In this document: positions 25,645 to 35,510 of the stretch, piece by piece
Layout of the letters: each line of letters opens with the position of its first letter
Numbering within the stretch: position 1 is the stretch's first letter
Source: Bifidobacterium myosotis
Lineage (GTDB): Bacteria; Actinomycetota; Actinomycetes; Actinomycetales; Bifidobacteriaceae
DNA: 64,000 nucleotides
Direction: 5' to 3'
Assembly (NCBI RefSeq): GCF_002259745.1
Contig: NZ_MWWW01000016.1
Coordinates: 62,001-126,000 of the forward strand
Made by a program: the position numbers and the translations under genes
Notes under the pieces: model-generated
Told to the model about the DNA's origin: nothing
Database searches by the model: none
What the model saw: only the letters and a program-made list of their open reading frames with translations

Positions 25645-27732
25645 ATGTCGCATACGATTCCCGCACTGGCAGCTGTGGTGGACGGCACACCTGCCGATCC
25701 CGCCCTGCCGTGCCCCGAGTACCCGGTCTATTCCGGCGACGATCTCGGCGCGATCCCGGACGCACCGGGCACCTCCTTCCGTGTCTGGGCCCCTACGGCC
25801 AGCGGCGTCACGGTGCGGCTCTTCGCAACCGGCGACCCGGACGCCGACGACATCATCGAAACCCACGAGCTCGCCGTCGGTCCGGACGGCACCTGGTCCG
25901 TCCGCGCCGACGGCATCGGCCATGGCACGTATTACGACTATCTCGTGCGCTTCCCCGACGGCGCCGAGCATCGCACAGCCGATCCCTGGGCGCGCGCGGC
26001 TGGCGTGAACGGACGGCGCAGCATGGTCGTGGACCTGCGCCGCACCAATCCGGACGGTTGGGCCGAGGACCGCCGCCCGCACATCCCCCGCAGAGAACTG
26101 GTCATCTGGGAGACTCATATCGGCGACTTCAGCAACGACCCGCACAGCGGCGTCCCGGCCGGGCACCGCGGCACCTACCTCGCCTTCACTCATCCCGACA
26201 CCAGCGTGGACGGCACCGGCGCATTCCCCACCTGCGTGGCCTACCTCAAGCGGCTCGGCATCACCGCCGTGCAGCTCCTGCCGTTCTACGACTACGGTTC
26301 CATCGACGAATCCGTGCCGCACGACGCACCGGACCGCGCCTTCAACTGGGGCTACGACCCGGTCAACTACAACGTGCCGGAAGGGTCCTACAGCACCGAT
26401 CCGCGCGACGGCGAGGTGCGCATCCGCGAATGCAAGCGGATGATTCAGGCGTTGCACGAAGCCGGCATCGCAGTGATCATGGATGTGGTCTACAACCACA
26501 TGTTCTCCACCGACAATTGGTTCGAGCGCATGATCCCCGGCTACGCGCTTCGCCGCCGCATCGACGGCGGTTTCTCGAATGGCTCCGGCTGCGGCAACGA
26601 TGTGGCAACGGAACATCCGATGATGCGCAAGTACATCGTCGATTCGGTCACCTACTGGGCGCGCGAATACCACATCGACGGCTTCCGTTTCGACCTCATG
26701 GGCCTGATCGACGTGGACACCATGAACGCCATCCGCACCTCCCTCGACCGTCTGCCCGGCGGCGCCACGATCCTGATGCATGGCGAACCATGGGCCGCGA
26801 GTACCACGGCCCTTGTGCCCGGCGCCGGCACGGTGCTCGCGGACAAGCGCGGCATGCCATACCTCAGCCCCCGCATCGGCGCGTTCTGCGATTCCACGCG
26901 TGATGCGGTGCGCGGCCACATCTTCTACCAGAAGGTGCCCGGCTATCTGGCCGGTGCCGCCGCTGACTACGCCGATGACATCCGTCACGCCGAGGACGCC
27001 TGGCGCGGCACTCTGCGCGAGGTCGCCAGCGTCGGACAGGTGATTCAGTACGTTTCCGCCCATGACGACCTGACCCTATGGGACAAGCTGTGCGCCACCA
27101 TGCGCCGACTGCCCACCGACGTCGATTACACGGCCGAGGGCGAGTCGTGCGCGGACCTCATGCGCGCGAACCTGTTGGCCTCCGGCATCGTATTCACCGC
27201 GGCGGGCGTGCCGTTCCTGCTGTCCGGCGAGGAATTCGCCCGGACCAAGCACGGTGTGTCCGATTCGTTCAGCAGTCCGGCTGAGCTCAATCAGCTTGAT
27301 TGGCGTCGTGCGCAGCGCTTGGAGGGGCTGGTGGACCATTACGCGGCGCTGATTCAGCTGCGGCGCGGTAATCCGGCGTACTTCGGCGGCGCCCGGATGA
27401 TCGTGCCCCGCACGGATGAGGTCGTGGTGTTCCGCGTCGGCGGCGATTGCGTGGCGATCAATCCTACCGGGCGCGTGCAGGAACAGCCCACCGTCGATCT
27501 GGAGATTCCCGGCCCGTATGACGAGGTCTCGAAGATCGAGCCCGAGGCATGGCAGTGCATCTACTGTTCTGCAAGCGTGATGTCGGCGGGCGATGACGAA
27601 TCGTCCGGTCGGGCCAATGAGTCCGATGCCGTTGGCGGGCGAGACGATACCGAAGCATGCCCCCGCGTCGAGCGGCGTCGCCTGCAATTGCCTCCCTGGA
27701 CCTTCACCGTCTGGAGGCACCAGCGGGTGTGA
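25645..27732 (+). CDS. pulA: Type I pullulanase (debranching enzyme)
   Basis: Hydrolyses alpha-1,6 branch points of glycogen- or starch-derived dextrins in the cytosol. It has 695 residues and no signal peptide. An N-terminal CBM48-like domain (FRVWAPTASGVTVRL) is followed by the GH13 barrel. The type I signature appears as FNWGYDPVNYNVPEGSY (about residue 232 on). Nucleophile Asp in DGFRFDLMG (about 349), Glu in MHGEPW (about 381) and Asp in SAHDDLT (about 473) are present. A polar insertion of about 40 residues near the C-terminus precedes the last strand. It stands behind the malEFG unit with an AAAGGAG-type site upstream. Confidence 0.92.
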   Translation: MSHTIPALAAVVDGTPADPALPCPEYPVYSGDDLGAIPDAPGTSFRVWAPTASGVTVRLFATGDPDADDIIETHELAVGPDGTWSVRADGIGHGTYYDYLVRFPDGAEHRTADPWARAAGVNGRRSMVVDLRRTNPDGWAEDRRPHIPRRELVIWETHIGDFSNDPHSGVPAGHRGTYLAFTHPDTSVDGTGAFPTCVAYLKRLGITAVQLLPFYDYGSIDESVPHDAPDRAFNWGYDPVNYNVPEGSYSTDPRDGEVRIRECKRMIQALHEAGIAVIMDVVYNHMFSTDNWFERMIPGYALRRRIDGGFSNGSGCGNDVATEHPMMRKYIVDSVTYWAREYHIDGFRFDLMGLIDVDTMNAIRTSLDRLPGGATILMHGEPWAASTTALVPGAGTVLADKRGMPYLSPRIGAFCDSTRDAVRGHIFYQKVPGYLAGAAADYADDIRHAEDAWRGTLREVASVGQVIQYVSAHDDLTLWDKLCATMRRLPTDVDYTAEGESCADLMRANLLASGIVFTAAGVPFLLSGEEFARTKHGVSDSFSSPAELNQLDWRRAQRLEGLVDHYAALIQLRRGNPAYFGGARMIVPRTDEVVVFRVGGDCVAINPTGRVQEQPTVDLEIPGPYDEVSKIEPEAWQCIYCSASVMSAGDDESSGRANESDAVGGRDDTEACPRVERRRLQLPPWTFTVWRHQRV

Positions 27733-27860
27733 CCGGATACCGGCCGCTCGTTGGCGATGACGGCCGGTATCGAGCCGACTTCGAGAGTCGGGCCGAAAAT
27801 GCCTGAAAGTGCCGGCCAATCCACGCAATACGCGCGATACGACCTTGCGCAAAGGAGACG

Positions 27861-28712
27861 ATGATGCAACGGTACCAACGGTACGATGCCGTGTTCTTTG
27901 ACCTGTACGGCACGCTGGTGGACATCCGCACTGACGAGTCGTCGGACGCTGCGTGGGAGGCCTTGAGCGAAGCGTTGACCACGCAGTGCGGGGTCTCCTA
28001 TCCGGATACCGAATCGCTGCGGAGCCGGTTCGACGAACTCGCGGCACCGATCCGTGCCGCTGTCGTCGCGCGACATGGCGAGTGGGCCGAACCTGACCTG
28101 CTGCCGGTGTATCGGGGGCTTGCGCATGATTCGGGCGATGGCCAAGTCGCCCGCGTCCTCGCCTGGACGTTCCGCCGCGCGAGCACCAGCCTGCTGCGGT
28201 TGTACCCGGGAGCGCAGGCGATGCTGGCGCGGTTGCGGACCGCAGGGCTGCGCATTGTCCTCGTCAGCAATGCGCAATCCTGCTATACGCGGCCGGAATT
28301 GGACCTGTTGGGCCTCATCACCGCGTTCGATCGCATCGTCATCTCCAGCGAGGCGGGCGTACGCAAACCGTCGCCCGAGCTGTTCCGCCGCGCTCTGGAG
28401 GCCGGACAACTTGACCCTTCCCGCGTCGTCATGGTCGGCAACGACGAACGTGCGGACGTTCTCGGCGCCCGCGCGGCCGGCATGGACGGCGTCTATCTGC
28501 GTACGGCGATATCCCCGCCTGACGACCCGGCAGCCAGCGCACATGCCGTGTGTTCGCTCGCCGGCCCCGATTATGCTTCCCTCATGCGGTATCTTGGCAT
28601 TCCCGCAGGCCTTCGTGCGGGAAGGGCGGCGGAAGGGCGGCCGGCGGGATTGTCCGGAGGATTGACCGATGGAGCGGCCGAGAGACCGACCGTGGAGAGT
28701 TCGGAGGAGTGA
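27861..28712 (+). CDS. HAD-superfamily phosphatase
   Basis: A 283-residue HAD hydrolase (subfamily IA). Motif I is FFDLYGTLVDI (Asp nucleophile; a Tyr replaces the usual second Asp of DxD), motif II is VLVSNAQ, the motif III Lys is in VRKPSPELF, and motif IV is MVGNDERAD. The substrate is unknown. The missing second Asp is found in some haloacid-dehalogenase-like members, so phosphatase activity should be treated with caution. AAAGGAGA precedes the start; a second ATG follows immediately. It overlaps the next gene by one base (TGATG). Confidence 0.8.
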   Translation: MMQRYQRYDAVFFDLYGTLVDIRTDESSDAAWEALSEALTTQCGVSYPDTESLRSRFDELAAPIRAAVVARHGEWAEPDLLPVYRGLAHDSGDGQVARVLAWTFRRASTSLLRLYPGAQAMLARLRTAGLRIVLVSNAQSCYTRPELDLLGLITAFDRIVISSEAGVRKPSPELFRRALEAGQLDPSRVVMVGNDERADVLGARAAGMDGVYLRTAISPPDDPAASAHAVCSLAGPDYASLMRYLGIPAGLRAGRAAEGRPAGLSGGLTDGAAERPTVESSEE

Positions 28713-29479
28713 TGAACGAGATCGACATGGCCCGGCAGCGCAAAGCCGTGGAAGGAGCGAGGCGGCGCAAGGGCCTCTCCGTGTTCCGCCTCAAGGTAAT
28801 CGGCGCGGCGTTCATGGCGCTTTCCGTGGCCTCGACCACGCTGGTGCCGCTGCTGTTCGGCGAGCCGTCCGCAGATAACATGACCGGTCTGACGATTGCG
28901 GTCGTGTGCGAGATCGCCTCGTGGTGTGCAGTGCCGATCTATGCCTGGCTGCTATTCGACGGCTGGCGGCATACACGCAACCGTGCGCGTTATGGTATGG
29001 AGTTGTTCGTCGTCGCCGCGCTGGCCGGGCCGTCGTACGACAAGATCATGACCGGCCATTGGTTCGATGCGCACACGCATAATCCGGTGTGGGGGCTGTT
29101 CTTCGCGTACATCGTGCTCGTCGCGGTCGATTGGGTCGCCCGTACGTATTCGGGCGCGGTGCGATGGGTGATTACGGTCGCGCTGATCGTCGCCGGCGTG
29201 CTGTGGAACATGATGCTGCAGATCGGCGTGAGCCAACGAGTCATGTACACGGGCGTGCTTGTGCTCGCATTCGTGATGGCGTTCTACTTCCTGAACCGGC
29301 ATGAGAACACAATGATGTTCACGGCCGGACTGCTGGGCGCGGTGATGTGCATCACGCCGGGCGTCGGCGTGGCGTTCCTCCACTATCGCAACGGCGAACT
29401 GGGCTACAGCCGTCCCTGGACCAAATGGGTGTTCTACGTGCTCTACCCGGTCATGCTGCTGTTGGGCGCGCTGGTATAG
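28712..29479 (+). CDS. TraX-like polytopic membrane protein
   Basis: A 255-residue membrane protein with about seven hydrophobic segments. The stretch PIYAWLLFDGWRHTRNRARYG resembles the TraX family core (PIFAFLLAEGFRHTRN type), and the end WVFYVLYPVMLLLG matches the family's C-terminal helix. The acyltransferase role of TraX in pilin modification need not apply here. The start overlaps the HAD gene stop and GGAGG lies just upstream, so the two are co-translated. Function unknown. Confidence 0.6.
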   Translation: MNEIDMARQRKAVEGARRRKGLSVFRLKVIGAAFMALSVASTTLVPLLFGEPSADNMTGLTIAVVCEIASWCAVPIYAWLLFDGWRHTRNRARYGMELFVVAALAGPSYDKIMTGHWFDAHTHNPVWGLFFAYIVLVAVDWVARTYSGAVRWVITVALIVAGVLWNMMLQIGVSQRVMYTGVLVLAFVMAFYFLNRHENTMMFTAGLLGAVMCITPGVGVAFLHYRNGELGYSRPWTKWVFYVLYPVMLLLGALV

Positions 29480-29510
29480 CGCGTGATATAGCAGCATGAT
29501 GGTGTCGCGG

Positions 29511-30536
29511 CTACTGCGCGCCCCCAAACGGCATGTCGGTGCCGCGCGGCACGAACTGCGCCTCCACCACCTCATGCGCGTTGGTCAGCGGCTCGCCCTC
29601 GATGAGCTTCAGGGCCTTGGTCGCGGCGGTGCGGCCCATCGCATACGGGTCCTGACGCATGGTGGTCAGGTTGATCGTATCGGCATTGGGGCTGTCATCG
29701 AAGCCCACGATCGAATAGTCGCGAGGCGTGAGATGCCCGTATCGGCCCAGCTTGATGACCAGCGGAATCGCCATCATGTCCATCTGGCAGCAGATGGAGT
29801 CCGGGAACTCGTCCAGAGCCAGCAACGCCGATAGCGCCGAATCGGCGAACGCCGGGCCGCGCGGCACGGAAAGTACCTGCCAGTTCAGGTCGTGCTTGCC
29901 TTGGGCGTCTTCGCAGGCGCGGATGAAACCGCGTGTGCGGGCGTCAATCGAGGAGTTGAGCAGGGATGCCTCGGAACACGGATAGACGATATGCCGATGC
30001 CCCAGATTGATGAGGTGCTGGGTGGCCGTGTACATGCCCTTCTCGTCGTCGATGCTGATGCTGGCGTCGAAGCCGTCCACGGACGGGGTGTTGATGCCGA
30101 TGATCGGTACGTGGATGCGCCGCAGCTGCTCCACCTCATGCGGGTCGATGGCGAACGATGCCACGAACACGGCGTCCACGTTGCGCTGGATCGGCAGATC
30201 GGTGAAGAACTCATCCCTGTTGCGTTCGGTGTCGATGTGCTGGAACAGCGAGATGTCGTATCCGGCCGGGTGCATCACCGACTCGATGCCGGCGAACGTC
30301 TGGGTGTTGAACCAACTGGTGATCTCCTCATTCATCAGCATCGCCACGCGGTTGGTGCGTCCCGACTTGAGCGTAGTGGCGGAACGGGAGATGTTGAAGT
30401 CGAGCTTGTCGGCGATGTCGAGCACCTTGCGTCTGGTTTTCGCCGACACGAGCTCCGGGCGGGTGAACGCGCGCGACACCGTGGAGATGGAAACGCCGGC
30501 GGCCCTTGCCACCTCGTAGATGTCTGCTTTGCCCAT
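29511..30536 (-). CDS. LacI-family regulator, divergent from the alpha-amylase gene
   Basis: A 341-residue regulator with helix-turn-helix DIYEVARAAGVSISTVSRAF and hinge RSATTLKSG; closely similar in plan to the regulator at 15571. It is divergently transcribed from the amylase at 30856. Two good LacI-type palindromes (30643 and 30710) lie between them, so it likely controls the amylase and itself in response to maltose-type sugars. Lengths and motifs are normal. Confidence 0.9.
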   Translation of the reverse strand: MGKADIYEVARAAGVSISTVSRAFTRPELVSAKTRRKVLDIADKLDFNISRSATTLKSGRTNRVAMLMNEEITSWFNTQTFAGIESVMHPAGYDISLFQHIDTERNRDEFFTDLPIQRNVDAVFVASFAIDPHEVEQLRRIHVPIIGINTPSVDGFDASISIDDEKGMYTATQHLINLGHRHIVYPCSEASLLNSSIDARTRGFIRACEDAQGKHDLNWQVLSVPRGPAFADSALSALLALDEFPDSICCQMDMMAIPLVIKLGRYGHLTPRDYSIVGFDDSPNADTINLTTMRQDPYAMGRTAATKALKLIEGEPLTNAHEVVEAQFVPRGTDMPFGGAQ

Positions 30537-30642
30537 GATCCTCCCCTACGTTGCTGTGTTCTGTGGTCGAACGGACGGCCCGACGTGACACCAGACTGTC
30601 GTGATGATACGTCGTTGTAAAGTCAACTGTCGTCATCATACA

Positions 30643-30728
30643 TTGCGAACGTTTGCGATACAATCAGCCGATGTGATGTGTCTATCGTGATAACCTAAGA
30701 TGAAAAGCATATGCGAACGTATGCTTTA
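30643..30728. promoter_or_regulatory. Two LacI-type operators upstream of the alpha-amylase
   Basis: TTGCGAACGTTTGCGA (30643-30658) and ATATGCGAACGTATGCTT (from 30709) are imperfect palindromes centred on ACGT, sharing GCGAACGT. Their position between the divergent regulator and amylase genes fits autoregulated repression. Confidence 0.6.
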
Positions 30729-30855
30729 TAGTGATTTCCGTCGGCAATGCAATCAGCAATGCAAGGTGGCACTGGCTCTCAATGGTGAGTATTGGCTGGG
30801 CATCGATCAGATGCCAGTTGGGCGTCGATTGGGCGTCGGATGAGCGGAGGAATAT

Positions 30856-32598
30856 ATGAGGATATGGGCAAAAGCGCGAGGATTCGGCGGATTGGCCGGG
30901 CTGGCGCGAAAGATGACGGCGGCGTTTGCCTCGCTGGCCGCCGCGCTCGCGTCGGCGTCGATGTTGCCGCCGGCGCCGTCCGCCGTCGCCGCCGAGCAAC
31001 GTGGCGACGTCATTGTCATCGCCTTCCAAACCAATTGGAACTCGGTGGCCCGTGAATGCGCCGAGACCTATGGGCCTGAAGGCGTGGGATTCGTGCAGGT
31101 ATCCCCGCCGCAGGAATCCATAACCGGAACGCAATGGTGGACCTCGTACCAGCCGGTCAGCTACCGGCTGGATTCCAAACTCGGCACGGAGTCCGAATTC
31201 AAGGACATGGTCGAGGAATGCAGGGCGGCCGGCGTGGGGGTGATTGCGGACGTGGTCATCAATCACATGGCCGGTGCCGATCGTTCCGGCATGGGCGTTG
31301 CCGGCAGCTCGTTTGATGGTTCCGGTGATTTCCCGGCGGTGCCGTATACCGCCGCGAATTTCCATGACTGCATTCAGAATGTGAGCAACTACCGCGATGC
31401 CGATAATGTGCAGAACTGCCGTCTTACCGGCTTGCAGGACCTCGACACCGGTCAGGAGTATGTGCGGGGCAGGCTTGCGGAATACATGGCCGAGTTGCTG
31501 GATCTGGGCGTGGCGGGATTCCGCGTGGATGCGGTCAAACATATCTCCGCCGACGACATGGTCGCCATCAAGTCCGAGCTGGCGCGGAGGACCAACGTGG
31601 ATTTGGATGATGTCCTGTTCGAACAGGAGGTGATCGGCAGCGCGTCCGAGGCCAAGGAGATTCAGCCGTCCAATTACCTGCGCACCGGTAAGGTTTCTGA
31701 ATTCAACGTCAATGTGCGGCTGAAGGAGGCGTTCGATGGCGACATCAACTCCTCGAGCTTCGGCCTGGCTCGCATCGGGGCCAGTGCGAGCTGGGTGGAG
31801 TCGGACAAGGCGGCCGTGTGGGTCACGAACTGGGACACCGAACGCAACGGCAGCGCGCTGACGTATAAGGACGGCGCGAAGTATCTGCTCGCCAACGCCT
31901 TCCTGCTGGCGTACGGGTACGGGCAGCCGCATCTCTACTCCGGCTATTACTTCGGCGACGCGGATGACGGTGCACCCGGCGCCACCGCCACCGCCGTGGT
32001 GGATATGGTCTGTCCCGAAAACGGTGACGAGGCTGACGGCACATGGCAGTGCGCGCAACGGTGGACCGCGATTCGGGGCATGATTGGTTTCCATAACGCC
32101 GTGTCCGGGACTGAAGTCGTGGACTGGAGGGAATACGGCGAGAACGTGGTCGGTTTCGGACGAGGCGAGATCGGCTATCTGGCGGTGAACAACAGCGACG
32201 CTCCGGTCACACGGACGTTCGCCACCTCGATGCCGGCCGGCGTGTACTGCAATGTGTATGCTTCCGGCGATTGTTCCGCCGCGGTTTTCGTCAAGGCCGA
32301 CGGCACTTTCGAGGCCACGCTGCCCGCTGGTTCGGCCGTCGCCGTATATGCCGGCGCGACGCCCGACGACTGGTCGGGCAAGCGGCGCGTCAACTCGGCG
32401 GATCCGGACTGGTTCGTCGCCTCGGCTGTGGAGATGGCCGCCGCGCAGCCGACGGCTCAGGCCGATGCCGTTATGGACGGGGAGACGGCCGAGGCGATTG
32501 AGGAGACCAGCCGATCGGCAGGGCTCTCGGTGGTCGTGCTGGCCGCGGCGATGCTGCTTGTGGCTGTTGCCGCCCGTGTGCGTCGGTTCGTTTCGTAA
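30856..32598 (+). CDS. Secreted, membrane-anchored alpha-amylase (GH13)
   Basis: A 580-residue extracellular amylase that would cut starch outside the cell and feed MalEFG. A signal peptide ends around Ala46 (PSAVAA). Catalytic motifs: DVVINHMAG, nucleophile Asp in AGFRVDAVKH (about residue 226), Glu in LFEQEVIG (about 257), and Asp in VTNWDTERNG (about 326), where Trp stands in place of the His of the common NHD motif. A beta-rich C-domain follows. The last 25 residues are a membrane segment (VVLAAAMLLVAVAA) with RVRR after it, so it is anchored by a transmembrane helix and not by LPXTG. GGAGGAA precedes the ATG. Confidence 0.9.
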   Translation: MRIWAKARGFGGLAGLARKMTAAFASLAAALASASMLPPAPSAVAAEQRGDVIVIAFQTNWNSVARECAETYGPEGVGFVQVSPPQESITGTQWWTSYQPVSYRLDSKLGTESEFKDMVEECRAAGVGVIADVVINHMAGADRSGMGVAGSSFDGSGDFPAVPYTAANFHDCIQNVSNYRDADNVQNCRLTGLQDLDTGQEYVRGRLAEYMAELLDLGVAGFRVDAVKHISADDMVAIKSELARRTNVDLDDVLFEQEVIGSASEAKEIQPSNYLRTGKVSEFNVNVRLKEAFDGDINSSSFGLARIGASASWVESDKAAVWVTNWDTERNGSALTYKDGAKYLLANAFLLAYGYGQPHLYSGYYFGDADDGAPGATATAVVDMVCPENGDEADGTWQCAQRWTAIRGMIGFHNAVSGTEVVDWREYGENVVGFGRGEIGYLAVNNSDAPVTRTFATSMPAGVYCNVYASGDCSAAVFVKADGTFEATLPAGSAVAVYAGATPDDWSGKRRVNSADPDWFVASAVEMAAAQPTAQADAVMDGETAEAIEETSRSAGLSVVVLAAAMLLVAVAARVRRFVS

Positions 32599-32600
32599 AA

Positions 32601-32621
32601 CCTGAGTGCGACGCGCTCAAC
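32601..32621. promoter_or_regulatory. HAIR-like HspR box 1
   Basis: TGAGT-N7-GCTCA within bases 32601-32621 is a degenerate match to the HspR operator CTTGAGT-N7-ACTCAAG. Confidence 0.5.
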
Positions 32622-32661
32622 TTTTTGTGGCGAATTTGGGAATAGAACTTGCCGTCGGAAA

Positions 32662-32682
32662 GTTGAGTGGTGTAGGCTCAAG
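32662..32682. promoter_or_regulatory. HAIR box 2, HspR operator of the dnaK operon
   Basis: GTTGAGTGGTGTAGGCTCAAG matches the CTTGAGT-N7-ACTCAAG consensus at most arm positions, 85 bp upstream of dnaK. Together with hspR in the same operon it indicates HspR feedback control. Confidence 0.75.
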
Positions 32683-32766
32683 TTTTGGAAGGTCCAAGAG
32701 ACGACCGGTTCGGAACTTGGGCGAAAGAACGTAAGAACGAATAACAAGAACAAAGGAGCACACATT

Positions 32767-34668
32767 ATGGCACGTGCAGTTGGTATCGATCTGGGTACTA
32801 CGAATTCCTGCATCGCAACGCTGGAAGGCGGCGAACCCACCGTCATCGTGAACGCCGAGGGCGCCCGCACCACGCCGTCCGTGGTCGCGTTCTCCAAGTC
32901 CGGCGAGATTCTCGTCGGCGAGGTGGCCAAGCGCCAGGCCGTGACGAACGTCGAGCGCACCATCTCCTCCGTCAAGCGTCACATGGGCACCGACTGGACC
33001 GTCGAGATCGACGGCAAGAAGTGGACCCCGCAGGAGATTTCCGCGCAGATTCTGATGAAGCTCAAGAGGGATGCCGAGGCGTACCTCGGTGAGCCCGTCA
33101 CGGACGCCGTGATCACCTGCCCGGCATACTTCAACGATGCCCAGCGTCAGGCCACCAAGGACGCCGGCAAGATCGCCGGCCTGAACGTCCTGCGCATCAT
33201 CAACGAGCCGACCGCCGCCGCTCTGGCCTACGGCCTTGAGAAGGGCAAGGAAGACGAACGCATCCTGGTCTTCGACCTCGGTGGCGGCACCTTCGATGTC
33301 TCCCTGCTGGAGATCGGCAAGGACGACGACGGCTTCTCCACCATTCAGGTGCAGGCCACGAACGGCGATAACCACCTCGGTGGCGACGATTGGGACCAGA
33401 AGATCATCGATTGGCTGGTCTCCGAGGTCAAGAACAAGTACGGCGTCGACCTGAGCAAGGACAAGATCGCCTTGCAGCGCCTGAAGGAAGCCGCCGAGCA
33501 GGCCAAGAAGGAGCTGTCCTCCTCGACCAGCACCAGCATCTCCATGCAGTACCTGGCCATGACCCCTGACGGCACCCCGGTGCATCTGGATGAGACCCTG
33601 ACCCGCGCGCACTTCGAGGAAATGACCTCCGATCTGCTGGGCCGTTGCCGCACGCCGTTCAACAACGTGCTGCACGACGCTGGCATTTCCGTGAGCGACA
33701 TCGACCATGTGGTGCTCGTCGGCGGTTCCACCCGTATGCCCGCCGTCAAGGAGCTCGTCAAGGAGCTGACCGGCGGTAAGGAAGCGAACCAGTCCGTGAA
33801 CCCGGATGAGGTCGTGGCCGTCGGCGCCGCCGTGCAGTCCGGCGTCATCAAGGGCGACCGCAAGGACGTCCTGCTCATCGACGTGACCCCGCTGTCCCTC
33901 GGCATCGAGACCAAGGGTGGCATCATGACCAAGCTCATCGACCGCAACACCGCCATCCCGACCAAGCGTTCCGAGGTCTTCTCCACCGCCGAAGACAACC
34001 AGCCGTCCGTGCTGATTCAGGTCTATCAGGGTGAGCGTGAGTTCGCCCGCGACAACAAGCCGCTGGGCACCTTCGAGCTGACCGGTATCGCTCCGGCTCC
34101 GCGTGGCGTCCCGCAGATCGAGGTCACCTTCGACATCGATGCCAACGGCATCGTGCACGTGTCCGCCAAGGACAAGGGCACTGGCAAGGAGCAGTCGATG
34201 ACCATCACCGGTGGTTCCGGCCTGCCGAAGGACGAGATCGATCGCATGGTCAAGGAGGCCGAAGCCCACGAGGCCGAGGATAAGAAGCGCAAGGAGGATG
34301 CCGAGACCCGCAACCAGGCCGAGGCGTTCGCCTACAGCACCGAGAAGCTCGTCAACGACAACAAGGACAAGCTCTCCGACGACATCGTCAAGGAGGTCAC
34401 CGACAAGGTGAACGCCCTGAAGGAGTCCCTGAAGGGTGACGACGTCGAGAAGGTCAAGACCGCTCAGACCGAGCTGATGACCGCCGCCCAGAAGATTGGT
34501 CAGGTCCTCTACGCCCAGCAGGGTGCCGAGGGTGCTGCCGGTGCCGCTGCTGGCGCTGGCGCGGCCGGCGCGGCTGGTGCCGGTGCTTCCGCCGGTTCCT
34601 CCTCGTCCGACGACGACACCGTCGAGGCCGAGGTCGTGGACGACGATGACGACAAGGGCAACAAGTGA
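32767..34668 (+). CDS. dnaK: Hsp70 chaperone DnaK
   Basis: An ATP-dependent protein-folding chaperone, 633 residues, normal length. Seen: IDLGTTNSC at the N-terminus, [16 protein letters not shown], the [13 protein letters not shown] signature, [10 protein letters not shown], the substrate-binding domain (LIQVYQGER) and an Ala/Gly-rich acidic tail ([14 protein letters not shown]). AAAGGAG precedes the start. Its stop overlaps the grpE start. It is the first gene of dnaK-grpE-dnaJ-hspR behind two HAIR boxes. Confidence 0.98.
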   Translation: MARAVGIDLGTTNSCIATLEGGEPTVIVNAEGARTTPSVVAFSKSGEILVGEVAKRQAVTNVERTISSVKRHMGTDWTVEIDGKKWTPQEISAQILMKLKRDAEAYLGEPVTDAVITCPAYFNDAQRQATKDAGKIAGLNVLRIINEPTAAALAYGLEKGKEDERILVFDLGGGTFDVSLLEIGKDDDGFSTIQVQATNGDNHLGGDDWDQKIIDWLVSEVKNKYGVDLSKDKIALQRLKEAAEQAKKELSSSTSTSISMQYLAMTPDGTPVHLDETLTRAHFEEMTSDLLGRCRTPFNNVLHDAGISVSDIDHVVLVGGSTRMPAVKELVKELTGGKEANQSVNPDEVVAVGAAVQSGVIKGDRKDVLLIDVTPLSLGIETKGGIMTKLIDRNTAIPTKRSEVFSTAEDNQPSVLIQVYQGEREFARDNKPLGTFELTGIAPAPRGVPQIEVTFDIDANGIVHVSAKDKGTGKEQSMTITGGSGLPKDEIDRMVKEAEAHEAEDKKRKEDAETRNQAEAFAYSTEKLVNDNKDKLSDDIVKEVTDKVNALKESLKGDDVEKVKTAQTELMTAAQKIGQVLYAQQGAEGAAGAAAGAGAAGAAGAGASAGSSSSDDDTVEAEVVDDDDDKGNK

Positions 34669-35417
34669 TGTCCGAGTTCAATAAGGACGACTATCTGAAC
34701 GACCTGCCGGACGCGGACGACCTGTCCACGGCCGGCACGGCCGCCTCTACGGGTGCCGATCAGTCGGCATCCTCCGCCTCCGCGGCGAATGCTGCGGACC
34801 CAGCCAAGCCCGAATCCGCCTCCACCGATTCGGCTTCAACTCCTGACGGAGCCGCCGCTTCCGCGGCCCCCTCTGGTGAGGGAGCTGGCGCGGCGAATGC
34901 CGCGACTGAGGGAGAGAAGCCGGCGCAAGCCGAAACCAACGCCTCGACCGACGCTGAGTCCGCTTCCTCCGACGACACCCTGACCCCGCTTGGCAAGGCC
35001 AAGAAAGAGGCCGCCGACTACCTCGAGGCCCTGCAGCGCGAGCGTGCGGAGTTCATCAACTACCGCAACCGCGCCACCCGTGAGCAGGAACGCTTCCGTC
35101 AGCACGGCATCATCGACGTGCTGACTGCGCTGCTGCCGGCCCTTGACGACATCGACCGCATCCGCGAGCACAGCGAGATGGACGATTCGTTCAAGGCCGT
35201 CGCCACGAAGATCGACAAGGCCTTCGCGAAGTTCGGCGTGGAGAAGTTCGGCGAGAAGGGTGAGGCCTTCGACCCGACCAGGCACGACGCCATCCTGCAC
35301 AAGCCGGACCCGAACGCCGAGAGGGAAACCGTCGACACCGTGGTGGAAGCCGGCTACCGCATCGGCGACCGCGTCATTCGCGCCGCCCGAGTGGTGGTCG
35401 CATCCCCGCAGAGCTGA
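34668..35417 (+). CDS. grpE: Nucleotide exchange factor GrpE
   Basis: Promotes ADP release from DnaK. It has 249 residues. An unusually long N-terminal tail of about 100 residues rich in Ala, Ser and acidic residues precedes the helical dimer region (YLEALQRERAEFINYRNR) and the C-terminal beta domain (TVDTVVEAGYRIGDRVIRAARVVV). The ATG at 34668 overlaps the dnaK stop (TGATG); an in-frame GTG directly precedes it. Confidence 0.95.
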   Translation: MSEFNKDDYLNDLPDADDLSTAGTAASTGADQSASSASAANAADPAKPESASTDSASTPDGAAASAAPSGEGAGAANAATEGEKPAQAETNASTDAESASSDDTLTPLGKAKKEAADYLEALQRERAEFINYRNRATREQERFRQHGIIDVLTALLPALDDIDRIREHSEMDDSFKAVATKIDKAFAKFGVEKFGEKGEAFDPTRHDAILHKPDPNAERETVDTVVEAGYRIGDRVIRAARVVVASPQS

Positions 35418-35444
35418 TTCCCTTCAGGCGGCTCAAACATCCAC

Positions 35445-35476
35445 AGTGCTTAGTGCTTCCCAAAGCACTAAGCACT
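35445..35476 (+). terminator. Perfect 14-bp hairpin between grpE and dnaJ
   Basis: AGTGCTTAGTGCTT and AAGCACTAAGCACT pair exactly around a four-base loop. There is no T-run, so it probably lowers dnaJ expression or shapes mRNA stability rather than fully terminating. Confidence 0.6.
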
Positions 35477-35510
35477 TCACTAATACAGACTTTCAAGAAA
35501 GGAGACATGC

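Noticed and set aside
25618..27063. 481-codon open frame opposite the pullulanase gene
   Set aside because: Antisense shadow; all catalytic motifs of the pullulanase are on the plus strand.
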